From Pyricularia pennisetigena (lineage: Eukaryota; Ascomycota; Sordariomycetes; Magnaporthales; Pyriculariaceae), in the NCBI RefSeq assembly GCF_004337985.1, contig NC_043741.1:2112269-2176268 (forward strand): a stretch of 64,000 nt of DNA. The letters run 5' to 3'. Both the position numbers and the translations under genes were made by a program. Shown one piece after another: positions 10,180 through 20,585 of the stretch. The notes beneath the pieces were generated by a model. It was not told where the DNA came from. It searched no databases and worked only from the letters and a program-made list of their open reading frames with translations. The stretch's first letter is position 1; each line of letters opens with the position of its first letter.

Positions 10180-11982
10180 CTATCCCTTCTTTTTGAAATG
10201 GAAGGTATCGTCCGACGAGTCCAGGTCAGAACCACTGTCGCTGGCGACCGGTCGGTTGCGGGCAGAGCTGAAAGCTGGAACGAGCTCCAAAGGAGACTCT
10301 TCCCGCGCCTGGCTATCCTGGCCAAGCTCGTCCCGCCAGGGGATCGGCTCCTCGTTGGATCTAAGGACGGCAGCCATTGCATAGTGTGAGCCATTCGAGT
10401 GGACGACGATGGGAACTCTATTATTCTTCAATGCCAGCCACACCGACTGACGGCTCGTCGAGTGAGGTTTGACCGGGATGTGCTCTTGTGGGAAGTTGAT
10501 AAGCACGGGTGCGTTCCCAGTGGTCCATATGTATGCCGTGCCGGAATCTTCGCTGACCTCGCATGTAATGAGCAGGGTTTCGGGGATTTGAGGATGCCAG
10601 CCGAGTGAGGAGATGCCAAAGTGAAAAAGCAACACTGCGCGCAAGGTTGCTGTGCTCGCGTCCCATATCCACACTGTACTGGGCCATTCTGCAAGTGCGG
10701 TAGCGACTAGGGCCGATGACCCGTCAAAGGATAGACGAAAAGGCCCAGTCTTGAGTTCTTGATGGTCACTAGTTGGTCGACCGGTCGGACTGACTGCCTG
10801 GGTAGCTTTGATGAATCCCCCTGAAACGGCCTCGCCATCGCCTGCCGTGATAAGCTGTTCTTGCCAGACCTGAGACCAGAGGCAATACTAGGTCAGTCCT
10901 GGCCGTAATGGTCGGGGGGGTTAAATCACTTCAGGCCCGCATGGTACCCCATCAGAGCAAAGGAGGGGCTGGGGCAACACACCTGACCGTCATCTCGGGG
11001 GGTTATTGTTGGTGGGTGGCACAGCGTGGCTGTCTCGGCTACCATGGTCATATCGAGCGAGTACACGGTGCGACTGAAATCTGCGATGGCAAGGTACCGA
11101 GAATTATAAGAAAACTGGAGGTGCTTCACCCCTGGCGCGAGAGCAAACTCTTCCTGGGATGCTACGTCCGATGACTTGTGATGGGGTCCAGACCAGACCT
11201 TGAACAGGTTGCCGTCGGCCGTATAGAATAAAATCTTGTGGCCGTGTGCAGGGCTCTCCCAAGCAGCCAACCAGCGACCATCAGGGCTCCATGTGATGCC
11301 ATGTGCATCGATGGTGTCGAGCAGCCATGACCGCTGGCACTCGCGGGTCTCCGGGTGGTGGACACTGACGACATCTTTCCCATCGGCTCGAGTGAGTACG
11401 GCAAGATGCCGACTGATTGGCCGGATGGAGAAGCTCCTGTGTGCAGAGGAGACGCTGTAGAACTTGGGGTTGCTGATCTCGACCGTTTTGGAGGTCTTGA
11501 GATTGAATATTGAAAGTCTCAGCCCAAGGGAGGAGAAGAGGATGACCTCTGAATCCGTTGCACCAAAATCGATAAAGCAAGGCTTGACAGCAGGCGGTGT
11601 GGGGTTGCGGATAATAGCATGAAAATTACTACCTTCCTGAGCCGAGAAGACGTGAATTTGCTCGGCAACGGCAACAAGCAAGTGTTGAGATGACGGCGAC
11701 CATTTGAAGCTGGGAATTGGCCCAGAAAGATCCCGGGGCAGGTCAACAATGTGAACTACCTGCAGTGACGATGTGGACCGAACACTAATATCTGAAGATA
11801 TCAACGTCGCGATGAACTGGCCATCTGGACTGGGAATGCAGTGGCTTGATGCTGGAAGCAAGGTATGTCTGGATGTTAGCGAGTCTTGTGCGTCCTTTTG
11901 TCTGTCTTTATATCGATCCTTCTGTCCAGTAGGTGTTCGCACCACTGAAGCTTCTTGAGCAGCAGACCCTGAGCTCGGACAT
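10180..11982 (-). CDS. WD-repeat protein, WDR8/WRAP73 family
   Basis: Three exons on the minus strand: 11982-11943, 11851-10983 and 10869-10180, giving 532 residues. Introns are 91 and 113 bp with GT-AG borders; the first has a CTAAC branch point. The N-terminal SHCIPSPDGQFIATL and internal DAHGITWSPDGRWLAAWESP blocks are diagnostic of the WDR8 (WRAP73) family, which folds as a beta-propeller. In animals and fission yeast WDR8 works with SSX2IP/Msd1 at centrosomes or spindle pole bodies to anchor microtubules; that role is inferred here. The C-terminus is acidic and serine-rich (SDSGSDLDSSDDTFHFKKKG), a likely phosphorylation region. The 13-codon first exon is chosen because its splice restores the expected start of the first propeller blade; this is the least certain part. 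It is divergent from the cnxABC-like locus. Confidence 0.85.
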
Positions 11983-12128
11983 TGCCGTTCCGGTCACAAG
12001 TTCGATCAAAAGAGAGTACAATGAAGATAAAAGCTAAAAGAAACAGTTGAATGAGTAGATGAGGAAATCAAGGGCCCTGGATCCTTGCCGCTTCTGAATT
12101 ACAATGCCACTTTGCTGACGAAACATCG

Positions 12129-12174
<46 letters not shown>

Positions 12175-12771
12175 TTTCTTGACCAGTTTCGATTTGAACT
12201 TGAAGAAGATATCGTAGTACAGCAGAAAGCTTCTGAGCAAGGTGGGGCAGGCTATTGGCGTTGGTGATGGATAACCCCAACCCTTCGGTGAGCACCTTCC
12301 CAATACCCACCCTTCAGAAATTTTTCCATTCTGCTGTCGCGCTTTGGGCTAAGGATGTATTTACATTATGGCGTAGCTAGGCTACTGCCATCTGCCACAA
12401 CGTTTGACTGTTGTGGCGCTACCCACATTTACCAATGGGTGATACAGCAGTAGTCCACTCCGCGGATACTAACCTGCTGAGCCCGTTTAGTTTTAATACA
12501 CTCCAACAGTCATATGCTGAGTCATTCTCCGATTTGCGTCCGAGTCCGAGAGCGGTGCTTGCATATCTCCGCAGGTAGTCTGGAACAGTGGAACCTGGAC
12601 GAGATCACCTCGACGTCTTCCGTTTCATACCGCGCAATGAGACCAATTTCAACCCAGATCTTGTTAGCAAAAGTCGAAACCTGAAAATGGATCATCGCCA
12701 GATATAGATTAAGAGATCTACTAAGCCGCTCAGACAAAGCTGGGCGCAAAGCACGTTCCCCGACAGCAATC
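11983..12771. promoter_or_regulatory. Divergent promoter, WDR8-like / MoaA
   Basis: 789 bp between the start codons of two divergent genes, so it must hold both promoters. It contains a 44-A run (12129-12172). No other gene is seen. Confidence 0.6.
12129..12172. repeat. A44 homopolymer in divergent promoter
   Basis: 44 consecutive A about 150 bp upstream of the WDR8-like start and 600 bp upstream of the MoaA start. Poly(dA:dT) tracts exclude nucleosomes, so it could shape promoter access; this is inference. Confidence 0.9.
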
Positions 12772-14151
12772 ATGCACCGGGCCGCTGTGCTACGTCATTT
12801 ATGGCAACGGTCCTGGACCCCAGCCAATCTTCTGACTGCGCCCAGGCCGGCCTCCTATCTTTGTTTCGGCCATCGCGTAATCGCAAGATCGGTCGCGACA
12901 ACCGCAACCACCGCGGACCAGCGCTTGAGCCGAAGCGACCATCCAGATGCGTTCACAGGCACCGCCACTCTGCCGTCCCGCAGAGAGGCAATTAGGAATG
13001 CCAAGCCGTTTTCCGACTTCCTCACAGATACCTTCAACCGACAGCACGACTATCTCCGTATCTCACTGACGGAAAGATGCAACCTCCGATGCCTATATTG
13101 CATGCCCGAGGAAGGAGTACCACTTTCCCCGGATCGCGATCTGCTCACAACCCCGGAGATCGTCCTGCTGTCGTCAGTCTTCGTCTCACAGGGCGTCAGT
13201 AAAATCCGTCTCACAGGCGGGGAGCCCACAGTGCGCCGGGACATTGTGCCCCTGATGCGCCGCATAGGCGACCTGAGGTCCCATGGCCTGCGCGAGCTCT
13301 GCCTCACCACCAACGGAATCGCCCTGCATCGCAAGCTGGAACCCATGGTCGAGGCCGGCCTCACTGGTGTGAACCTCAGCCTGGACACGCTCGACCCGAA
13401 TTTGTACCGGATCATGACGCGGCGCGACGGCCTCGAGGCGGTCAAGCGTGGTATTGCGCGAATCCTCGATATAAACGAGCGCGGCGGCCCGCAGGTGAAA
13501 CTCAAGATCAACTGCGTTGTCATGCGCGGGATGAATGACCAGGAAATCATCCCTTTCGTCGAGATGACGCGCGATCAGGACATCGAGGTCCGCTTCATCG
13601 AGTACATGCCCTTTGACGGCAACCGGTGGAGCAAAGGCAAGATGTTCAGCTACGAGGAGATGCTAGACCGGATCCGCGAAGTCCACCCGGGCCTGGAGCG
13701 CCTGAAGGGCCACAAGAACGACACGAGCAAGACGTTCCAGGTGCCTGGGTTCAGGGGGAAGGTTGGCTTCATCACGAGCATGACGCACAACTTTTGTGGG
13801 ACGTGCAACAGGCTGAGGATCACGAGCGATGGGAACCTCAAGGTGTGCTTGTTTGGCGATGCAGAAGTCTCGCTACGGGATTTGCTGAGGCAATCGAATG
13901 AGGGTGAACCCATCGATGAAGATGCCATCGAAAGGCTGCACAGGATCGCTGTTCAGCAGATGTTGGAGGCACGACAGTCGGCGAGTGAAACCACTGATAT
14001 CGACACCTCATCGATGCCCATCGCCATTCCAAACTCCCAAGAACTGCTTGATTTGATCGGAATGGCAGTGAAGCGCAAGAAGGCGAAGCACGCCGGGATT
14101 GGCCAGCTCGAGCATATGAAAAACAGACCAATGATTTTAATTGGTGGGTAG
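12772..14151 (+). CDS. cnxABC: GTP 3',8-cyclase (MoaA domain), molybdopterin synthesis
   Basis: 459 residues without introns. MoaA is a radical SAM enzyme that cyclises GTP in the first step of molybdenum cofactor synthesis. The N-terminal 4Fe-4S cluster Cys are C103, C107 and C110 (ERCNLRCLYC); GGEP is at 149-152; the C-terminal cluster Cys are C342, C345 and C359 (FCGTCNRLRI...KVC). The first 45 residues are Arg-rich and lack acidic residues, a likely mitochondrial presequence. The ORF ends Ile-Gly-Gly-stop; a C-terminal Gly-Gly is required for activity in human MOCS1A and bacterial MoaA. The MoaC domain follows 310 bp downstream on the same strand. In Aspergillus nidulans cnxABC the two are one protein. 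A splice that removes this stop (14148-14418) would fuse both in frame into 708 residues. I list the ORF as it stands. Confidence 0.93.
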   Translation: MHRAAVLRHLWQRSWTPANLLTAPRPASYLCFGHRVIARSVATTATTADQRLSRSDHPDAFTGTATLPSRREAIRNAKPFSDFLTDTFNRQHDYLRISLTERCNLRCLYCMPEEGVPLSPDRDLLTTPEIVLLSSVFVSQGVSKIRLTGGEPTVRRDIVPLMRRIGDLRSHGLRELCLTTNGIALHRKLEPMVEAGLTGVNLSLDTLDPNLYRIMTRRDGLEAVKRGIARILDINERGGPQVKLKINCVVMRGMNDQEIIPFVEMTRDQDIEVRFIEYMPFDGNRWSKGKMFSYEEMLDRIREVHPGLERLKGHKNDTSKTFQVPGFRGKVGFITSMTHNFCGTCNRLRITSDGNLKVCLFGDAEVSLRDLLRQSNEGEPIDEDAIERLHRIAVQQMLEARQSASETTDIDTSSMPIAIPNSQELLDLIGMAVKRKKAKHAGIGQLEHMKNRPMILIGG

Positions 14152-14418
14152 CGAAATGATGCACATATTTCCATTTCCACGTTTGAAGATGCCCGTTTGA
14201 TTTCCATGATTATGATTTAAATTGAGGACCGTCAAGTTCAAGTCGGGTTCAAGGGTTTGCATAAATAGAACTGGCGTCTGGTTGTATGGGATGATTACGA
14301 CTTGATGATAAATATTGATTTTGGGTTTTTGTTATCTGGCTCCCTTATCGGACGCGCAGATTGGATTGTGGACGGCATCATGAACGTAGCTAAATAGTTT
14401 TTATCGTGTATATTCTAG
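14148..14418 (+). other. Candidate alternative intron joining MoaA to MoaC
   Basis: The MoaA stop codon (14149-14151) overlaps a possible donor GTAGCG at 14148. A good acceptor lies at 14417-14418, preceded by a GCTAAA branch-like site and a T-rich tract. Using both keeps phase (2 nt left over, completed by the first base of the next exon) and joins MoaA to the MoaC frame. A second donor, GTGGGT at 14144, can join in phase with the acceptor at 14473-14474 and would delete the second glycine. The stretch is AT-rich compared with the flanking ORFs. Whether splicing happens, and how often, is not visible from DNA. Confidence 0.5.
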
Positions 14419-14461
14419 GCTGCAACATTCACATCACAACTATTCATATGACAAATCAAGC

Positions 14462-15169
14462 ATGCAATTTCAAGGCTTTTGGAGAAATGGCCAAAGTATC
14501 CCCTGGAAACTGCTAGGCCCTGGCGGAGGTACAGGCGCGTCTGCCCCAGGCGCGTTTTGGCAGGCGGCGAGGCGGTTCACGAAGACTGCGCGAAAGCTGG
14601 ACAAGACCGAGAAGGACGATGCACCCACAAAACCACGGCTCACGCACGTTTCTGACTCTGGCGCCGCGCACATGGTGTCCATCGCGGCCAAGGCGGTGAC
14701 CTCACGCGTCGCGACGGCGGCGTGCACGGTGGTCTTCAGCAACGCGACGGCGGCGCGCCTGATCCGAGAGAACCAAATGAAGAAGGGCGACGTGCTGGGC
14801 GTGGCGCGCGTGGCGGGCATCATGGCGTCCAAGAAGACGTCGGACCTCATCCCGCTCTGCCACCCGATCCCCATCTCGCGCGTGAGCGTCAACCTCGCCG
14901 TCTCGGACCCTTCGGGAGGGGACAGGGAAGCGGCGGCGGCTGCAACGGTCGAGGTCAGTGCGACGGTCGAGTGCGACGGCAAGACGGGCGTCGAGATGGA
15001 GGCGCTCACGGCGGCCAGCACGGCGGCCCTGACAGTCTACGACATGTGCAAGGCGGTGGACAAGGGGATGCGGATCGAGGGTCTGCGAGTGGTGCTCAAG
15101 GACGGTGGCAAGAGTGGGCGGTGGGTTGAGGGCGGCCGGGAGCCGTCTACGGTGCCGGGGACGGAGTGA
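14462..15169 (+). CDS. cnxABC: Cyclic pyranopterin monophosphate synthase (MoaC domain)
   Basis: 235 residues from the first ATG, intronless; the frame is open upstream to at least 14402. MoaC converts the MoaA product to cyclic pyranopterin monophosphate. The conserved blocks are clear: [18 protein letters not shown] (71-88), [20 protein letters not shown] (108-127), [13 protein letters not shown] (129-141) and [20 protein letters not shown]. The catalytic Lys/His-containing regions look intact. The first 60 residues are not conserved and would be the linker in a fused protein. The ORF could be made from a fused spliced mRNA, a bicistronic mRNA as in human MOCS1, or a separate transcript; the 310-bp spacer is short for an independent fungal promoter. 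Confidence 0.9.
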   Translation: MQFQGFWRNGQSIPWKLLGPGGGTGASAPGAFWQAARRFTKTARKLDKTEKDDAPTKPRLTHVSDSGAAHMVSIAAKAVTSRVATAACTVVFSNATAARLIRENQMKKGDVLGVARVAGIMASKKTSDLIPLCHPIPISRVSVNLAVSDPSGGDREAAAAATVEVSATVECDGKTGVEMEALTAASTAALTVYDMCKAVDKGMRIEGLRVVLKDGGKSGRWVEGGREPSTVPGTE

Positions 15170-18100
15170 GGCTGGGGAATAGGGCGAGGCGGTGTGTAGC
15201 GGAAAAGGCAGTATATCCTAGTCGAGGGCTTATTTGGGGTTTTGTTGTGTTTTGGAGGGGTTGTCCACCGGTATACTTCTGCCTTACGTTTTGCATTATT
15301 ACCACCTACTTTGCACTATAGGGACTTGAACTACGGTACTCCTTGCATCGCCACCGCAAACTTGCCTCTGGGGTTTATGGATCCAGATCTGGTACTGCTG
15401 GTCTCGCGCCTTCTGCTTTGTTTTTTCTTTCTTTTTTTTTTCTTTTTGCTGTTCGCCTCGCGACGCGCATGTGGATGAATATGGCCCCTACAAGGACCCC
15501 TCATTTTCACCCCTCTCCTGACATTTTGGGCGCAAAAAGGCCAAGCCAGGCGATGGATGTCGCGCGTAGCCCGAAAGAGGGTCCAGGCAGTTGTTCTGCT
15601 TAAGCGAGAGGCGGAGGCAGTAGGTGCGGCGGTAGGTGGGCGGTACCGATGTGGAGAGGTTTTGGAGTTTGGATTGGTGAATTTGGAGACATGAAAAAAA
15701 AAAAAAAAAAGACATTTTGCCAAAATGGCAAATGCGGGTACCTGCTCAACGACATGAACGGGGACCCTTGGGAAGAATTTATTCTTTTGTTCTTTGTCTG
15801 CTGGGACATGGATAGTAAGTGATTTGACATTCACCCAAGATAAAGACGTGAAGACTTAGGTACAGTAATTAGCGTAGCGTGCCTAGGTAGTATTTTAGCA
15901 GTTGATGCTAGGCAGATCTTGGTAGGCTACCAAAGACTGCCCTGCCTCATTTTGTTATTATTTCCGAGGAGAGAATGCTGGCCAATCATGTACATTCCGA
16001 AGTGCAGTTCCGAGGATGTGTTTTCTACAAGGGCCCAGCAGCAAGGGTCTGGATGAACGAACAACCGGTTCCAAAACCGCCGCCCCGTCAATTAATTCGG
16101 CAGGCACCTGGTCTAGCTCCAAGCAGAGGACATGGGATCGGCGAATCAAGCCAGGTTCAGGACCTGATTCTCCATCTCGTGAAGAGCCTCGTCTGCAGGT
16201 AAGAAATAGCTTAGGCAGGTCTAGTCTAGTCTAGAAGTACTGCGTGCGTGATCAGTTCCGTCCATCTCTAGTCTGTCCTATTTTATTCCGCATTGCTGCA
16301 TGTGGTGTTTATGCTATCCGCATTCGGTCTCTCAGGCGCTGTTCTGGTGATCGCGTGTACCTGGTAGGGATTGGCCTACTTTGATAATAGTTGGTCCCTT
16401 GAATTTGGGTGGCGCGCGGAATGTCCGACATCCAATGCACCTTGTTCTAATTGGAGGTTACCGAATGCTGGGATTGCAGGGACATCAAATCAAGTTGGCC
16501 ACCGTGCACATCGCATTCCTTGAGCGTTTGTCAATTCGAACGAGTTCGACAGAAACTGCGGAATCGCGCCCGCAACGTCATCCCGGCTTGTTTACCCCAG
16601 CTGGGACCACTTATGAACGGGCCGGGATATTGAGCCAATGAGACGACATTGGCCAGAGATAAGAAGATGAAGTCAACCAATCACAATCGACATATTACCG
16701 TGGTACGAACCATGTACCTCATTGGCAATGTCAAAAGCGAATGCATCACATTTTCCTTGACCGAAGCCAGAGACTTAATCGTGATCTGAGTATCTTAATA
16801 TATTTAATCGTACAGTACGTGGGCAGGCAGGCAAGTAGCATGAAGAATTCAGGTAAATGCGCAGATTGTCACTGTAGGCGGCTGGTATGCTCAGAGAAAA
16901 GCGGACTATTTTGAAGGCTTGTTTGAAAGAATCCGTGGATTGCATAGGTTTACAATAGCTTGACTCTTCAGCCGGGAACAGACAAACCTCAAGCCCAGAA
17001 TGGTACAGTACTAACTAGCAACATATTTTACAGTGGACATGACATCCGTCCGAGCCGCAAATGGGCTGTTTAACTGCCTAGGTCTACCTTGTCTTAGCTC
17101 AGGTACCTCTATTCTATACCTGCAGAAATCAAAGGCAAGGTTACAGCTTGATGAGATCAGTTCACATAAGGTTCCTACTCGAATAATTGGCAGGACAGAA
17201 AATATGACAAAATACCCCAAGTACCATGATGCAAACAAAGTAAAAGAGCGGTCCAAGAGTTCAAATGTTACCACTTCAAACAGTGCTCTTTGCCCACGTC
17301 TTCGTCATGCATCGGCGATGAACTCCGATACCAAGAAACGTAAATGGCAGCCATTCTTTGTGGAGAGATGCAAGCAATCAAGACCAAAAGCAGGCAAAAA
17401 AGCCACCGAAATGATCATGTACCTACTGCGTTTAGGTGGGTTGGGGGCGACACTCCACTGTCGTTGCCCAGAGATGATCTTGGGGGTAAATTTCCTGCTT
17501 CGACTCTTCACTATTCAAGCGCTTCCCACGCATCCGTTCGAGGAGATCGAGTCAGTGGCAGCTCCAGGCCCATTTTTGGATAGAAATTTGTGGGAAATGG
17601 GACAAATCCCAGAAAAGGCCCACGTTGTCAAAAGTCGCGCCCGCCCGGCCGCCCTACTGACCGATTTGCTACCGACACCATAATGACTCGTTCGTTCCAA
17701 CAGCATTTTTGGAAACGCAGATTCATTTCCTGTCCAAGGGGTCCGTGATTTATTATATTGTTGATCAACGACGTCAATTGTGAGCGGCGGTCTTTGGAAG
17801 GATTCTCCAAAGCTTAAAGGATTGTCATTTCTCCCGCATGCCAACCGTCATCCACTGCCGAGCTTGTCCTGTTTTGGCAACTGTGCACAGGCGGTGTCTC
17901 TTGTCCCACGGTCGTGAGCATGAGGGACCCCCCCCGGCAAGGCCCAGCATGGTCGAAAACCAGGAGCGGCGCTACTACTACCTAGGCACTGAGGAGACCC
18001 CGACTTCAAAACAACGATCATCGGTGCTCGTCCCACACCGCAACAACGGTCCAGTCCATCAACAGACAACCAGGCATGATGCATTCTGGCCTGGGCTCAA

Positions 18101-18372
18101 GATCCACCTCTAGACCCATTCGCATCCCCATTCTCGGGCGCTTGTGTGCATACGATAATACGTGGTAACACAGAAACGAAAAAGCAAAGTGAGCGGGCGA
18201 GGGGGCGAGGGACTTTACTGTCAGTCACTTGCTTGTTATACATTGTTTTTCCGTGTTTCTTTTCCCCTCATGTGTCTGTCTGTGTGTACCTGCCTGCTGT
18301 AGGTGTAGCTGTATTACTACTCGTTTATTGTCTGCAGCTTCCCGCTTCAGAAGCGACAGTTGCATTCGTGCA
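15170..18372. other. Gene-poor stretch
   Basis: Over 3 kb without a recognisable gene. It contains T/C-rich and A-rich tracts (15418-15443, 15692-15709) and short TAGGTA-type motifs near 15855-15890. The motif TCTAGTCTAGAAG at about 16222 recurs at about 25883. One 216-codon open frame (17033-17683) is listed separately with low confidence. There are no repeats or transposase-like frames. Confidence 0.5.
17033..17683 (+). CDS. Possible orphan ORF, 216 codons
   Basis: A single open frame of 216 codons in an otherwise gene-poor stretch; its first codon is not an ATG, and the first in-frame ATG is at 17039. I recognise no domain, signal peptide or membrane segment. It is rich in Lys, Arg and Ser. 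Its length is more than expected by chance at this composition, but there is no other support. It could be a lineage-specific gene, a decayed gene or chance. Confidence 0.15.
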   Translation: MDMTSVRAANGLFNCLGLPCLSSGTSILYLQKSKARLQLDEISSHKVPTRIIGRTENMTKYPKYHDANKVKERSKSSNVTTSNSALCPRLRHASAMNSDTKKRKWQPFFVERCKQSRPKAGKKATEMIMYLLRLGGLGATLHCRCPEMILGVNFLLRLFTIQALPTHPFEEIESVAAPGPFLDRNLWEMGQIPEKAHVVKSRARPAALLTDLLPTP

Positions 18373-19218
18373 TGCATCACCTGCTCTATTTCTAGCAAAT
18401 AGACATTCTCTGAAATCCTTTACCGCCAGTTTGGAGTTTTAAAGCTTCTGGGGTCTTGATTTTGCCTCACACTGCGAGTGTCACTCTATAAGTGGGCTTG
18501 TTCATCTTCCAAACACGGCCCGCGGGACAAGCCAAAGGCTCTTGTTTGCTTGCTTGATCCCTCAATAATTACCTACATAGCTTCCTTGCCTTGCTTGCCT
18601 ACCTCCAGCATAGTAGTACAGTTCTTGGCTGTTCGTCAATCGGTCTCGACCACGCACCACAAGTCCCCACTTTTACTTATTCAGATAACGGCCTGTCAAG
18701 TAGTGGAGTGGCAACCACAAGCAATACCCACGCTTGGGAACAGACCCCCGGCCCGACTCCTATTTTGCCTCATTGAGTGGTACGTAGGTATTATTTACTT
18801 CGTGGTCACCCTCGTCTCAAACCGCACCTTGTCGTCACAACTCAATTTAACGCCAGCACACCTACATCCCGAATAATCGAGCACGACACACTCATCTTGC
18901 CGACAGCATTCTTGCCCGGTCACTGTCTCATTTTAGACTGTACTAATTCAATCAATAATGAAGAAGGCAGCATAGAACGACAAGCATCCACTGATCCATC
19001 TTTCCCGCCTTGGGTCACCTTCTGCTCTTTCTCACAACAAGCACCTCCAGTCCCATTTTCCCGTGTTTCAACCTTGGTCGGCACTTAATTTCAGATTTCA
19101 ACGTGAACATCAGAGCAATTTCCCTACGAGCCTTGATACCAACTCACGAACCGCCACTACTACGCCACCATTCAACCAAAAAGACCAACCAGCCTAGCAA
19201 GGGCGCACGCGACCAGCC
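18373..19218 (+). promoter_or_regulatory. Leader/promoter of Pib2-like gene with one 5-codon uORF
   Basis: Across 846 bp there is one plus-strand ATG only, at 18958. It opens a five-codon upstream ORF (Met-Lys-Lys-Ala-Ala, TAG). The region is C/T- and CA-rich as in long fungal 5' leaders. I infer a transcribed leader with a minimal uORF; the transcription start is unknown. Confidence 0.5.
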
Positions 19219-20219
19219 ATGGCAGCAATCATGCCGCGTCTTCCAGACGCAGCCCAGAACATTTTCCAGCAGCCACAATCGCAACAATTTCGTCCGTCGA
19301 ATCCTTACCAGACTCAGTATCTCAACCGTCAATCATCACCACCAAACAACGGCAACATGCTGAAGCAGCACTCGCCTCCGTCGCCCTCGGGCTTTCCGTC
19401 GCGGCGGCGTGGTAATGCTCCGCTCTTTGTCCCTGCCGTCTTGCGCCCCAACGAGTTTCCGTCGCGAGAGCCTCACGAGCATCGCGCCCATGCAAGTGTC
19501 GATTTGCCGTCCTCCGCCCCTAGATCTTCTCCTGGCTCGGGCTTCATCAACCTCGCCGGCATTGGTGCCATCAGCATAAGTCGCTTCGCGCGCAGGTCAT
19601 CTGCCGACAGCAATAGCTTCGTCGAGTCCGAACTGGACAAGAAGCTGTTCCCGCCCGTCACGGCAGAGCCAAAGCGCAGTCACTGGAAGGTTAGTTTTCT
19701 TGATTTGACGCGACGAGCTTTCCAAGCCTGAACTAGTCAAACACATCTTTATTATAGATCTCAGCTAACAACAGACACCACCCACAGCCCGACGAGTCTG
19801 CTACCGTGTGCGATCACCCAAGCTGTACAAGGCGTTTTGGATACTTTACACGTCGTCATCACTGTCGCAGCTGTGGTAACATTTACTGCGACCCTCACTC
19901 ATCCTATCAGATCCCCCTGGACGAGGACGCGCAATATAACCCTCGTGGACAGCTAAGCCGTGCCTGCGGCATCTGCTTCGACCAGTTCCGCGTCTGGTCC
20001 TCCAGCAGCAGCAAGGCTTCCAGCGACACGTCCTCCACACGTCCGTCGACGCGGGTGACCGAAGCCGGATCAGCTTCCACCGCTCCCAGTAGCCCCGTCT
20101 CCACAGCCGCTGTTCCGGTTCATCCGCATGGCGGGAGCAAGGGGAGCGCACCAACGCAGGCACCTTATATGGATGTCGCTCAAAGCGTTCCCCGTGACTG
20201 GAACTGGAGCACGTTTTAG
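19219..20219 (+). CDS. FYVE zinc-finger protein with Pib2-type tail
   Basis: Two exons, 19219-19689 and 19788-20219, give 300 residues; the 98-bp intron has donor GTTAGT, a CTAAC branch point and acceptor CAG. The N-terminal half is disordered (Pro, Ser, Gln). A FYVE finger spans about residues 160-225, with RRHHCRSCG at 179-187 and ligands C165, C170, C183, C186, C191, H194, C217 and C220. FYVE fingers bind phosphatidylinositol 3-phosphate on endosomes and vacuoles. The protein ends with SVPRDWNWSTF. From memory, a tail of this kind closes budding yeast Pib2, a vacuolar activator of TORC1 in the glutamine response, so I infer a Pib2-like TORC1 regulator; a sequence search should confirm it. 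Directly after the TAG the same frame continues for 121 codons (separate entry). The elongase gene is convergent. Confidence 0.85.
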
Positions 20220-20585
20220 AGTGACGACTCCCTTCCCAACACCCCTGCAGACCTCCTTTTCCCTGATGAGCAACTTCTGGGTCGCTCCAAGCAAATCTAC
20301 GCCATTTGGCCAAGAGACGAGCTCCCATTCGACGAAAACATATCCGCAGAAACCAAGCATAAGGCAGAGGCCCATTTGAAAGAGCCATCCACTCAAAGTC
20401 AGGAGCCTAGAGCCGTATTCAGGCTTCCGAGCACATTGAGCAAACAGCACAGGCGCCGCGTGGAAGAGGATTACAAACGCCAACAGGTGCAAGATACGTT
20501 TGAGAAACGGTGGCGCGTCCCTCTGCTCGTGGTTAGCCATATTCGAAGCTTCGCTGCTGCGATTCGTCATAAGCTGGTCTCTTAG
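20220..20585 (+). other. In-frame open extension after the Pib2-like stop
   Basis: After the TAG at 20217-20219 the same frame stays open for 121 codons to a TAG at 20583-20585. The translation looks protein-like: mixed, charged, with an Arg/Lys/Glu-rich stretch (HRRRVEEDYKRQQVQDTFEK), and third positions lean to C/G. It contains no ATG, so it cannot start on its own. The stop TAG is also a fair splice acceptor (GTTTTAG followed by AGTGAC); a 45-bp frame-preserving removal 20175-20219 would delete the Pib2-type tail and add this part. Readthrough, alternative splicing, a recent nonsense change in a longer protein, or chance are all possible. Confidence 0.4.
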
